Origin: QZLE01 sp033852075
GTDB taxonomy: Bacteria; Pseudomonadota; Gammaproteobacteria; QZLD01
Reading direction: 5' to 3'
Assembly: GCA_033852075.1 (NCBI GenBank)
Contig: JAWSVC010000015.1
Location: 186,001 to 250,000, forward strand
DNA length: 64,000 nt
Below are positions 28,361 to 38,600 of this stretch, piece after piece. Numbering within the stretch: position 1 is the first letter of the stretch; the number at the start of each line of letters is the position of its first letter. The position numbers and the translations under genes are program-made. The notes below the pieces were generated by a model. The model was given only the letters and a program-made list of their open reading frames with translations. It had not been told where the DNA came from and made no database searches.

Positions 28361-31300
28361 GTGAAAAATACTATTACTTCTATTTTTTCAAAACATATGG
28401 CCCAAGCAGTAGCACTATCAACCGCGATGTGCATTTCTGGCGGAGCTCTCGCCACTAACACCCTAACCCCTCGAGCATTAATAAATAAATTTTCAGAGCA
28501 ATACAAAGTATCTGATAATGCTCAATACAATAAAATTGTCGTAAAATTCAAAGAAGGTACTGGTGTAAGACTTGGTGATTTTGGTCTTTCAAGTATTATT
28601 AGCAACCCTGAAATGCCTTCACTATTTGGTATGGATTGGTCAGGTTTCAATATGGAACTAACTGGTGTTAATGACATACTTTCAGCACAAGGCCTTAACC
28701 TAATAAAAAAATTCAGCACTTCGGAAGAAAAAATAGATGAATTAAGAAAAATTGGTGAAGAAAGAACCGGTAAGCAGCTTGCCGACCTTAATCTTTATTT
28801 CAATATTGAAATTCCATCATTCCTTAACAACAGTCAAATTCAAGCAATACTAAACTCACTAAACTCATTCGAAACTGTTGAAATCGCATATGCAGATAAC
28901 GCTCCTCAACCCGCTTCAATAACACCCGACTTTCAAGACTATGATGCAGATCATGATTATTACCAAGGATATCTAAATGAGCCAGGTGATACTAACGGAT
29001 ATATTGGTATCAATGCAAAATATGCTTGGAATTTCAGCGGTGGTCGCGGCAACGGAGTAAACGTAGTTGATGTTGAAGGTGGCTGGAGAACTACTCACGA
29101 AGATTTCCCTACTCTTGCTTTTGACTATAATACAGAATTTAACAATAGTAGCTGGATTAACCATGGTACTGCAGTAGTAGGTGTTATCGGGGCTCCTGAT
29201 AATGGTTATGGTGTTACTGGCATTGCTAACCAGGCTAATATCGGTGTTTCAAATATTTACAACGGCGATGATACTGATGGAGACACTACAGATGATGTTG
29301 CAGACGCGATTGAAAGAGCTGCATCACTTGTAGGCGAAGGTGGCATTGTTCTTATTGAGTTGCACTATGGTAATGGTGAAGATGGACTAGGTAACTGTGA
29401 TTGTAATGACGCTCAATGCGGCTTTACACCAGCAGAACATAGACAAGCAAACTATGATGCAATTGAACTAGCAACTGCCGCAGGCGTTATTGTTATCGAA
29501 GCTGGCGGAAACGGTAGTGCAGACCTGGATGATTCTAAATACAACAGCATATTTGACCGTTCATATCGTGATTCTGGCGCTATTATGATTGGTGCTAGCC
29601 GCGCTAAAAGTTCTGAGCCTATGTGCTGGACAAACTATGGATCACGTATAGATGTTCGTGGATGGGGTGAGCTTGTTGCTACTCTGGATTATGGCACCAT
29701 GTACAAAGATCCAGATGATGAAACAAACTCAGATAAAATGTATTCTGGCACATTCTCTGGAACATCTTCAGCTTCACCAATTGTTACAGGAGCTGCTGCT
29801 GTTATCCAAGGTATTTCACAAAATGTATATGGCAAAACCTTAACTCCAGAAGAGATGAGAAACCTTCTAACCAACAATGGTACTGACCAGGAAATTGAAC
29901 TTGAAAAACATATTGGTGCTCTGCCTGATTTAGCTAAAGCTATTACTGTTATAAACCAAAATAATGCATTCAACTGTAGTGAATTCAATAATACCAACTC
30001 TGAGCATGAAGCTTCTGGACGCGCATACAGCGAAACAACTATAGAAGGTCAAACTTGTTGGGGCACATACTGCTACGGTGGAACAGAAGTAACAACCTGG
30101 TATGCTGCTGGAACTGATATCGACCTAGGTACTAACGGAGATTCAGAAAACACCCTACACGAAGGCGTACCTGGAGAATATGCTGTAGGAAACTGTCCTG
30201 TTAATGATAACCCTGCGTTAGATAATACCGCTCCAGTTATTACTCTAGCTGGTGACAACCCAGTAACTGTATACCAAGGTTCAGATTTTACAGATCCTGG
30301 TGCAACTGCAGAAGATAACGTAGATGGTGATATCACTTCTGAAATTGTTGTAACAGGTTATGTTGATACAAATACCATTGATACTTATGAGCTTGTATAT
30401 ACCGTATCTGATGCAGCCGGCAATCAAGCTACAGAAACCAGAACTGTAAATGTAATTGCAATACCAGCATGCCAGGAATACACCGATACAGTTTCTAACC
30501 ATGAATCAGCTGGTCGTGCTTATTCAGTAACCGAAACTACTGGTCAAACTTGCTACGGTTCATGGTGCTGGGGTGGAACTACAACAACTACATGGTATGC
30601 AGAAGGTTCTGATGAAAATCTTGGTACAGACAGCAGCGCCACTGTAACTCTTATAGATAGCGATGGTGGTTATGTAACTGGCAACTGCCCTACTGATCCG
30701 GTTGCACCAGTTCTTGTTTCATACGAAGTTACTTCAAACAATTACACTCAAGCAGTGATTACCGGTGTAGCTTCTGATGCTGACGGAGATATTGACCGCG
30801 TAGTTCTTGGTCTTGGCGCTGTAACCGGCATCACCTGTGAAGGAACAACAAACTTTACATGCACTCTAGTTTGGGATGATTACGGTTTTGAAGTTGGAGC
30901 TGAAGTATCACTATCATTATCTGCCTGGGATTCACGCAATGAAGGATCAAATGTTGAACAATTCATGCTAACCAGACCTGAGCAACAAGCATCTGTTCCA
31001 CCGGTTATCAGCAATATTCAACAAACCAGAGAAGGCACCGTTGAAATTGTAACCGTTACTGTTACCGACGTAGATGATGATCTAGATACTGTTTTCCTTT
31101 ACAGAATAGATGACATGGGAGTTGTTGAATGCAGTAATATTAGTGGTGATCTGTATAGATGTGAAATGCAACTTCAAGGCACAGACTATGCAACCATGAC
31201 CTGGAAAGCTCGCGCAATTGACATTGCTGAAAATGTAACAGATTCTGCTGAATTTACTGTGGAGTGGGAAGAACCTGCATCTTGCTATACAGCAACTAAC

Positions 31301-31453
31301 AGCGAACACATAAGTGCAGACCGAGCAACTCTACAATACAACGTACTTGTATATGCAAATGGTTCTAATGATTATCTTGGAATGAGCGGTGACACAACAT
31401 CATTAGAAGAAACATCAGACGGTGTATGGACTAAAGTTTCAAACTGTGACTAA
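28361..31453 (+). CDS. Secreted subtilisin-like (S8) protease with DUF5011-like and repeated C-terminal modules
   Basis: A 1030-aa exported serine protease. A signal peptide (about 1-31, ending GGALA) and a propeptide-like region (to about 190) precede the S8 domain, whose triad is Asp237 (VVDVEGGW), His268 (NHGTAVVGV) and Ser469 (SGTSSASP). Then come a Cys-bounded module (DNA 29974-30196), a DUF5011-like Ig fold with DPGATAED, a second module (30470-30688), two Ig-like domains and a third module ending at the C-terminus (31283-31447). The last half is nearly the same as that of the next gene. The start GTG at 28361 follows GGTGGA at five bases; a GTG three codons earlier overlaps this ribosome site and is rejected. 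It probably degrades extracellular protein. A strong terminator follows. Confidence 0.92.
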   Translation: MKNTITSIFSKHMAQAVALSTAMCISGGALATNTLTPRALINKFSEQYKVSDNAQYNKIVVKFKEGTGVRLGDFGLSSIISNPEMPSLFGMDWSGFNMELTGVNDILSAQGLNLIKKFSTSEEKIDELRKIGEERTGKQLADLNLYFNIEIPSFLNNSQIQAILNSLNSFETVEIAYADNAPQPASITPDFQDYDADHDYYQGYLNEPGDTNGYIGINAKYAWNFSGGRGNGVNVVDVEGGWRTTHEDFPTLAFDYNTEFNNSSWINHGTAVVGVIGAPDNGYGVTGIANQANIGVSNIYNGDDTDGDTTDDVADAIERAASLVGEGGIVLIELHYGNGEDGLGNCDCNDAQCGFTPAEHRQANYDAIELATAAGVIVIEAGGNGSADLDDSKYNSIFDRSYRDSGAIMIGASRAKSSEPMCWTNYGSRIDVRGWGELVATLDYGTMYKDPDDETNSDKMYSGTFSGTSSASPIVTGAAAVIQGISQNVYGKTLTPEEMRNLLTNNGTDQEIELEKHIGALPDLAKAITVINQNNAFNCSEFNNTNSEHEASGRAYSETTIEGQTCWGTYCYGGTEVTTWYAAGTDIDLGTNGDSENTLHEGVPGEYAVGNCPVNDNPALDNTAPVITLAGDNPVTVYQGSDFTDPGATAEDNVDGDITSEIVVTGYVDTNTIDTYELVYTVSDAAGNQATETRTVNVIAIPACQEYTDTVSNHESAGRAYSVTETTGQTCYGSWCWGGTTTTTWYAEGSDENLGTDSSATVTLIDSDGGYVTGNCPTDPVAPVLVSYEVTSNNYTQAVITGVASDADGDIDRVVLGLGAVTGITCEGTTNFTCTLVWDDYGFEVGAEVSLSLSAWDSRNEGSNVEQFMLTRPEQQASVPPVISNIQQTREGTVEIVTVTVTDVDDDLDTVFLYRIDDMGVVECSNISGDLYRCEMQLQGTDYATMTWKARAIDIAENVTDSAEFTVEWEEPASCYTATNSEHISADRATLQYNVLVYANGSNDYLGMSGDTTSLEETSDGVWTKVSNCD
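29974..31447 (+). repeat. C-terminal half duplicated with 33595-35052 (copy 1)
   Basis: About 1.47 kb coding for module, DUF5011-like fold, module, two Ig-like domains and module. The same order occurs in the next gene with very high identity, including long stretches that differ only at third positions (for example 30959-31040 against 34562-34643). Confidence 0.9.
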
Positions 31454-31487
31454 TCCTCCAACCTCCTTTTAACAGGAACTAACGAGT

Positions 31488-31520
31488 AGCCCTTTATTTA
31501 TCTTAAATAAAGGGCTTTTT
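31488..31520 (+). terminator. Intrinsic terminator of the S8 protease gene
   Basis: A perfect 13-bp stem (AGCCCTTTATTTA and complement) with a three-base loop, followed by five Ts. The remaining 256 bases up to the next gene are AT-rich and should carry its promoter, but no convincing boxes were found. Confidence 0.95.
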
Positions 31521-31776
31521 CTTAATTTAGATCCAAGGCAACTTTTCATAAATTACACATAAGCTATTTGTTATTTTTATAATCTAACAGTCTACAAATA
31601 AACATAAAAATGAGAATTAGCTCAAAAAAATATTGATAATTACATCACACAGCCATATAATTAAAAACTAATATTTTGACCTCTTCGGGCCAGTATAATA
31701 ATAAACCTAGCTAATACAAATACATCAACATTTTATTACTTAGAAAATCAAATCGGATATATGGAGATTATTCCTG

Positions 31777-34700
31777 ATGAAACCATTTAGTCATCGTATT
31801 TTTTCATTAACCAAAATACTTACCTTAACCGGTGCTCTTGCATGTGCCAGCGCATCATTTGCTGCTAATGCAAATGGCGTAACAGATACAGCACCAGCAA
31901 TCACTACACAACCAGGAGTTGAAACAACCCTGATGGGATTTGCATCACATCCAGACCAGCTTATTACTAAATACGAATGGGACTTTGAAGGTGATGGTAT
32001 AATTGACTATACATCTACAGCATCAGGTGTAACAAAATTCACATATAGCGCAGAAGGCGAATACAAAGCGATATTTAAAGCTTATACAGAAAATGGTGAA
32101 TTACTACCTGTTAGCTCAACTAAAGTTTCTGTATCAAGTGATATTGCTGCTAAAACTATGAGTTTACAAGCTGCATCAGTTGAACCTACCGCAATTGCAG
32201 CTGCTGACGGCTCTGAAAAACACTATGCCGTTATAATTAGCTACTCTCAGGAACAGCGTTTTTGGGATGATATAGAATACCTATATTCATCTTTACTGAA
32301 CCAAGGTTATACCGCAGACGATATATATCTTCTTAATTCAGATGGCACTAATCTGGATGGAGAAAACCCAAATGGAATGATTGATTATTCTGCTGAACTT
32401 GAAAATGTTCAAACCGTATTTACCGAGTTAGCATCTAAAATAGATGAAGATGACGTTGTTCATGTATTTGTTGACGGTCATGGATTTGGCTATACCGGTC
32501 CAAATCAACATTCAGAAAAACAACAAGGTATTTTTGGATACAACACAGGTAATATCAATTCAAATTCAGAAGAACTCGACTATCTGGAAAGCGAATTTGT
32601 ATTAAGATCAGTTGCTCAGAAAGGCGACTACCCCAAAGCTATTTCACTTAATCAGTGGGGACCTCATATTCAAAATGCATATGACAAATATTACCGTATT
32701 AAATATGTAAGTAATTTTGAAAACGTTTACTTCGAAAATACTGATGAAACCATATCAGACTCAGATGAAACAATTGAAATGTTTTACGATTACCTGCTTG
32801 GTGACGTAAACAAAGACGGAAAAATAACCGGCGATGAGATTACAGACTTCGATGGTGATGGCATCGAACCATACAATCCTGAGACTGGAGAGTTTGATGA
32901 AGATGACTGGGGTAATATCGATCTTGTTACCGAAATAGCTTCTATGCCAGGAGTAAGAGCATACGGTTCTATTTATAACGAAAGTTGCACATGGAGAAAA
33001 GAAGAAGACACCGATCTTGATAACACCATGGATCTATATTGCGGTACCGATGGTGTTAATTACACTTTGATAGCTACAGATTCAGACAATAATGGATACT
33101 ATGATGAAGGTGTTGATATCAACATGGATGGAGATTTCGACGATTACGTTGATATCGATGAAAAAGTCCAGCTAGTAGTAAATGACATCACTGATGATGA
33201 ACTAAAAACAGAAATAGAAAAACTTGGATCTGCAAAAGTCACTTTAATTCTGGAATCTTGTTACAGTGGTGGCTTTATTGATGACATCAGTAGTGATAAC
33301 CATGTAATAATGTCTCCTACTGAAGAAGAAACAGTTTCATATGGAAACTACTTTATAAGAAATACTGTTGCAGCACTAGCAGGTGTTGATATTGCCGGTA
33401 ATGCTGTAGAAGCAGATACAAATGGCGACGGCGTTGTGGATTTTGCTGAAACATTTATCTATGCAGCAGCAAATGACTACTACCTTGAAGTACCTCAATA
33501 CGATGACAATGCTGACGGCATTGGTTCTGCTGAAATCCCTAATGGCACAGAAGGCACTTTAGGTTCAACAATAACTCTACAAGCACAATTCACTTGTGAC
33601 GAATTTACAGACACTAACACCAACCATGAATCATCTGGTCGTGCATACAGCGAAACCGTTATAGAAGGTCAATCATGCTGGGGGTCATATTGTTGGGGTG
33701 GAACCGAAGTAACGACATGGTACGCAATTGGCTCTGATGAAAACCTAGGTACTAGCGGATCAACTACAACCACTCTTCATGAAGAATCACAAGGAGTATT
33801 TGCTACAGGAGTATGTCCTGGACCAGACCTAACTGCTCCGATTATCACTCTGCTCGGCGATAACCCAATGACGATCTATCAGGGCTCTGATTTTACAGAT
33901 CCTGGTGCAACCGCAGAAGATAATATTGACGGTGATATAACCTCATCAATCGCTGTAGCTGCTCCAGTAGATCCTGATACTATAGGTACCTATGAAGTTG
34001 TATATGAAGTTTCTGATGCAGCCGGCAACACCGCTACTGCAACAAGAACAGTTGAAGTTATTGCTGAACCTGCATGTCAGGAATACACAGACACCATTTC
34101 TAACCATGAATCAGCTGGTCGCGCCTATTCAGTAACTGAAACGACTGGCCAAACCTGCTATGGCTCATGGTGCTGGGGTGGAACCACCACTACAACCTGG
34201 TATGCAGAAGGCTCAGATGAAAATCTTGGTACTAGCAGTAGCGCTACTGTTACCCTAAGAACCAGTACAGAAGGCTATATTACAGGCAACTGCCCTACCG
34301 ATCCTGTTGCTCCAGTTATTGTTTCATATGAAGTTACCTCTAACAATTACACTCAAGCAGTTATTACAGGCGTAGCTTCTGATGACGACGAAGATATTGA
34401 TCGCGTAGTTCTTGGTCTTGGTGCTGTAACTGGTATCGTTTGCGAAGGTACAACAAACTTCACATGTACACTTATTTGGGATGACTATGGTTTTGAGGTT
34501 GGAGCTGAAGTATCACTATCTGTATCTGCATGGGATTCACGCAATGAAGGTTCAAATGTTGAACAGTTCATGCTAACCAGACCTGAGCAACAAGCATCTG
34601 TTCCACCGGTTATTAGCAATATTCAACAAACCAGAGAAGGCACTATTGAAATAGTAACTCTAACTGTTACAGATGTAGATGATGACTTAGATGCTGTTTT

Positions 34701-35058
34701 CCTATACAGAATTGATGACATTGGTGTTGTTGAATGTAGTAACACGGGAGGAGATCAGTATCAGTGTGATATGCAATTGCAAGGTACTAGCTATGCTACT
34801 ATGACCTGGAAAGCTAGAGCTCTTGATTTAGCAGAAAACTTCACGGATTCTGATGAATTTACAGTTAAATGGGAAGAACCTGCATCTTGCTATACAGCAA
34901 CAAATAGCGAACATATTAGTGCTGATCGTGCAACATTAATGTATAACATTTTAGTATATGCTAATGGTTCAAATGACTACCTTGGAATGAGTAGCGATAC
35001 CACATCATTAGAAGAAACATCTGATGGAGTTTGGACAAAAGTTTCAAACTGTGAATAA
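31777..35058 (+). CDS. Secreted clan CD (caspase/legumain-like) cysteine peptidase with PKD-like, calcium-loop and repeated C-terminal modules
   Basis: A 1093-aa exported protein. A signal peptide (about 1-29, ending SFA) is followed by a PKD-like domain (about 40-125; YEWDFEGDG). The peptidase region (about 148-600) has a clan CD dyad: His235 in FVDGHGFGY and Cys495 in LILESCYSGG, each after a hydrophobic strand. Between them are Asp-rich loops resembling calcium-binding repeats (DVNKDGKITGDE, DFDGDGIE, DINMDGDFDD). After residue 605 the architecture repeats that of the preceding protease: module (33595-33816), DUF5011-like fold, module (34075-34293), two Ig-like domains, final module (34888-35052). 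Substrate specificity is unknown; family C13 or C11-like is the best guess. The GGAG before the start is 12 bases away, rather far. Confidence 0.85.
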   Translation: MKPFSHRIFSLTKILTLTGALACASASFAANANGVTDTAPAITTQPGVETTLMGFASHPDQLITKYEWDFEGDGIIDYTSTASGVTKFTYSAEGEYKAIFKAYTENGELLPVSSTKVSVSSDIAAKTMSLQAASVEPTAIAAADGSEKHYAVIISYSQEQRFWDDIEYLYSSLLNQGYTADDIYLLNSDGTNLDGENPNGMIDYSAELENVQTVFTELASKIDEDDVVHVFVDGHGFGYTGPNQHSEKQQGIFGYNTGNINSNSEELDYLESEFVLRSVAQKGDYPKAISLNQWGPHIQNAYDKYYRIKYVSNFENVYFENTDETISDSDETIEMFYDYLLGDVNKDGKITGDEITDFDGDGIEPYNPETGEFDEDDWGNIDLVTEIASMPGVRAYGSIYNESCTWRKEEDTDLDNTMDLYCGTDGVNYTLIATDSDNNGYYDEGVDINMDGDFDDYVDIDEKVQLVVNDITDDELKTEIEKLGSAKVTLILESCYSGGFIDDISSDNHVIMSPTEEETVSYGNYFIRNTVAALAGVDIAGNAVEADTNGDGVVDFAETFIYAAANDYYLEVPQYDDNADGIGSAEIPNGTEGTLGSTITLQAQFTCDEFTDTNTNHESSGRAYSETVIEGQSCWGSYCWGGTEVTTWYAIGSDENLGTSGSTTTTLHEESQGVFATGVCPGPDLTAPIITLLGDNPMTIYQGSDFTDPGATAEDNIDGDITSSIAVAAPVDPDTIGTYEVVYEVSDAAGNTATATRTVEVIAEPACQEYTDTISNHESAGRAYSVTETTGQTCYGSWCWGGTTTTTWYAEGSDENLGTSSSATVTLRTSTEGYITGNCPTDPVAPVIVSYEVTSNNYTQAVITGVASDDDEDIDRVVLGLGAVTGIVCEGTTNFTCTLIWDDYGFEVGAEVSLSVSAWDSRNEGSNVEQFMLTRPEQQASVPPVISNIQQTREGTIEIVTLTVTDVDDDLDAVFLYRIDDIGVVECSNTGGDQYQCDMQLQGTSYATMTWKARALDLAENFTDSDEFTVKWEEPASCYTATNSEHISADRATLMYNILVYANGSNDYLGMSSDTTSLEETSDGVWTKVSNCE
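33595..35052 (+). repeat. C-terminal half duplicated with 29974-31447 (copy 2)
   Basis: The partner copy of the duplicated C-terminal half. The catalytic N-terminal halves of the two genes are unrelated, so the tail was copied or exchanged as a unit. Confidence 0.9.
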
Positions 35059-35082
35059 TAACTACTTTTAAAATCTGATCAT

Positions 35083-35117
35083 AAAGCCCAGTCAGGTAAC
35101 CTGACTGGGCTTTTCTT
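35083..35117 (+). terminator. Intrinsic terminator of the clan CD peptidase gene
   Basis: A perfect 14-bp stem (AAAGCCCAGTCAGG and complement) with loop TAA, then a T-rich tract. Confidence 0.95.
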
Positions 35118-35191
35118 TTACTGGTATTTTTACTCTCATGATCTATATTTGCTTATATAGTCGATATAAAGATAAATAAACGGAGCCATGG

Positions 35192-35566
35192 ATGACAACT
35201 TATACCGATGATCTGGATCAATTCGTCGTAAAACTTCACCACGAATTCGAAAACACAGGTAAATGTGTTGTAGAAATCAGACCTAGAGCCGGAACATGGC
35301 CCACTTTCTTCTGTTCCATGCCTATCGATGAAAAAGAAGCTATCGAACCTCATATGACTCGCGGCCCCAAAGACATCCCTGTCGATAAAGCCTATATGAT
35401 TAACAACAAAACATTTGAAGAAAACGGAAAATGGGTAATGAGTGCAGAAAATAAAGCATCCCCGGCCTATAGCTATTTTCTTTGGTGCAAAAAATTCCCT
35501 ACTCACCTACAGTTTGGTGAAATCAATAATCCTGAAAAAACCTTTGAATGGATTAATGACTTATAA
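35192..35566 (+). CDS. Hypothetical 124-aa cytoplasmic protein
   Basis: I do not recognise this family. The protein is soluble, without signal peptide or membrane helix, with predicted mixed alpha/beta character, four cysteines not arranged as a metal site, and a run of aromatic residues near the end (AYSYFLWCKKFPTHLQFGE). A good ribosome site (GGAG, six bases before ATGG/ATG) and normal codon use support a real gene. It stands alone between the terminator of the peptidase gene and the convergent 2079-aa gene. Confidence 0.65.
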   Translation: MTTYTDDLDQFVVKLHHEFENTGKCVVEIRPRAGTWPTFFCSMPIDEKEAIEPHMTRGPKDIPVDKAYMINNKTFEENGKWVMSAENKASPAYSYFLWCKKFPTHLQFGEINNPEKTFEWINDL

Positions 35567-35621
35567 GCAATATTTACGCTTAAAACTACTATTTTATTGG
35601 ATATTAAAGCTCAATCAGCAT

Positions 35622-38600
35622 CTAAATCTTCGGTGGATCAACCTCTTTAATTAAAGCTCCATTATCCTCGCTAAGAATCAAAATCGAAAATCTCTCGATA
35701 AGCTCAAGATCATCATCATTTTGCGATAGATAATCAAACATCCCTCTTAGATCTGTATACCCATCTTTATAAAACTTTATTTCTCCATTTTTGAATCTTG
35801 CATAAACCTTTATATAAACCGAACTTAATGCTTTGTTATCTTTAGTAGATGCAATTCTGGCAATACCGTATTTATCATTGATGTGCGTTATCAAGGTATT
35901 CGGATAATAACTAACACTATCAATCGCGCCACCACCTACAGCTTCCACCAATAAGCTCTGCCCTTTTAGTTGATCTGGTATGGCTACTTCAATCATATCT
36001 TTCTTAACATCATTATAAACATCAAGAGTCACATTGGGTTTTATAAGAGCAAATTGATCAGATAGTTGCATTGCAAATGGTTTCCTGGAAAATAACACCT
36101 CCAGATCCATAGTGTAAAAGTTAAGTTTACACTTCTGCAGATTTTGCATGCGCACCTGAACACTTTCACCACCAGTCATAATATCAATCGCAGAATCATC
36201 CGACGCAAAACTGAACATCTGTCTTTCTCTGTCTTTAAGAGAATCAACAGAATAAGCCTGCCTCACTTCTGTTTGATTGATCTGCTTGGCCTGGTTAATT
36301 ATATCTGTAAAATTATCTCTCCAATGTTCTACTGGATAATCTAAATATCTTTCAGCTATAGAATATGCGTGTTTAACATCAGCTTTATAAAATGACAGAT
36401 ATGCAGCCATATAATCATAAGGCATCTTTTGGAACACCTTCTTTTTATCAACCTTTGCAAACCATTTCTCTGCATCTGCTAATCGGTCCTGAAGTAGTAA
36501 ATAATAACTAATAACCAGAGAATCATAATCACTTATCTCACCTTTATAACTCAGCAGTTGCATAAGGCTATTATATTGATCTAGTAGGTCCTTATTTTCG
36601 ATATAGCGTTTATTCCCAAACTGAAATGCTCGCTTATTTATTAAAGGCCAAAATTCTTTATGCAGGTAGCTACCATCACTTTCAGCATGTATCTTTATCA
36701 ATGATGAGTTGAGGTAATCACCACATTTTTGCGCAAAGCCACCTACATGAAGATAATTAGCAATTTCTTCAGGAATGTTATGTTTAACGGAATATGACCA
36801 GAAAGTAGAATCATAATGATGTTTATCTTTTAATACTTTTAATAATTTCAAAAAGAATTGTTTATTTTTGTACTTATAAGCAATTTTATTTAGATCAATT
36901 CGCTTAACATTATTCTTTTTTATAAACTCGATCTGCTGCTCTTCTGTGCCATTTTGTGATATATAATCCCATGAATCTTTGTCTGCAATGACTGCATTTT
37001 CATTCACGGTTAGATTTTTAGTTTTAGCAAACGACACCAATCCAACACGATCAAAGGCATGCGCTGGATAAAGACTAAAATTGCCAGACTTAGGGAAATA
37101 GAAGAAGTTCTCGATGGTTTGTGTAGCAAATGGATCCAGCCTTACCTTAATAGACTTAGTATAAAATCCATTAGCTACCGGGATCGCACCTTGAGGAATC
37201 TGTATAAATAGTTCCTGAGTATCTTGCAAAGATGTTGTATTGGTAATAACGGTTTGCATCCCATATATTTTTCCTTTAACAAAACCATCTTCTAAGAAAT
37301 TTTCCTGTTTTATATTATTTATATATTTATATCGTTGATCCTTAGGAAATATATTTTGTCCAAGCAAAATACTATCATTTTGTTCAGGATTGTTTTCCTT
37401 ATACTGAAGTCTGGCGAATACAACTCCTTTGCCCTGTTTAGAAATGCCATTAGAAGATTTTGCCTCATTAATTGGAAGATCTAATACCGCTAAAGCAAAT
37501 AGCATCTCTGTCAGGTTATTGGTAGGAAACGCTAAATTTTTGGATAACACCTTATCCTTATTAGACTTCACATAATCAATCCAAAATTTGGATAATTCAA
37601 TATAGTTGAAATTAAGTTCATTCGGTAAAACACCATAGTATCTTTGCTCTACCCATGACTTTGTTTTATCTGGCGCGGTATAAAATTGCTCTATTTCATG
37701 CCTTTTTCTGGCTTCAAAATCCTTATCTGATGATTCAGCTAAAACCTGTGGCTGAATAAAATTTTGCTTCATCAATTTGGGTGGTGCAGCCATTGCCCTC
37801 ATTCTTGGCATGGACTTCCTTTTTGAATCAAATTCCTCCTCAACAATTTCATCCATAGCATCCCCAGATACTATTGTATCTTGTGATGCATCAACACCAC
37901 CAGTTAAAGCAATATCAAACAACATATCCTGCTTATATAAATCAGCTTCCTTGCTGTTAATAGCATCGGTAAGATCAGATAAAACGGCATCTTTTTGCCA
38001 TTTTACCCTTTTCGCCAACAGTGCTTTTTCAATTACATTCAATCTTGAATATTCACTCTCAACCACATATTTTGATAGATCATTGTGTAGCAACCAATCA
38101 TCAATAAAATCTTTTTTCAATTTATTGCTAATAACTGGTTTAATCTTTGAATCAAAGAAGTCTTTATCACGCTGATAAAGATAAAAATTTAATTCATGCG
38201 ATGCGTAACGAGAATATTTATGCTGTTTTTCAGCCTCGCTTAAATCCTGCCATTGGAGTAAAAATCTAAATTTATCAAGACCATTATCACCATTAATTGC
38301 TTTATATAAGGCGTAAACATCTGCAACAGATGAATAGATTTCGTAATCAGTTATTCCCTTATTATCTGCCTTAAACGTTTTAAGATCATTAAATACCTGA
38401 ATACTGTTTTCCTGGCGATAATGATCATTTGTAGCAAACAACTTCTTTTGCCTAATATCTTTATATGCAGGATCAGTTTCTTCTCTATCATAATAAGCGT
38501 AGGCAATATCACTTCCTCCAGTAGCAATAACCGCAATATGCTGATTACCATTCAACTTGGCAAGATCTATCCTTACCTCTCCATTTTCATCCGGAATCAG

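Noticed and set aside
29689..30502. Long open frames on the minus strand within the S8 protease gene
   Set aside because: They are mirror frames of a biased, repetitive coding sequence, with no ribosome sites or recognisable protein features.
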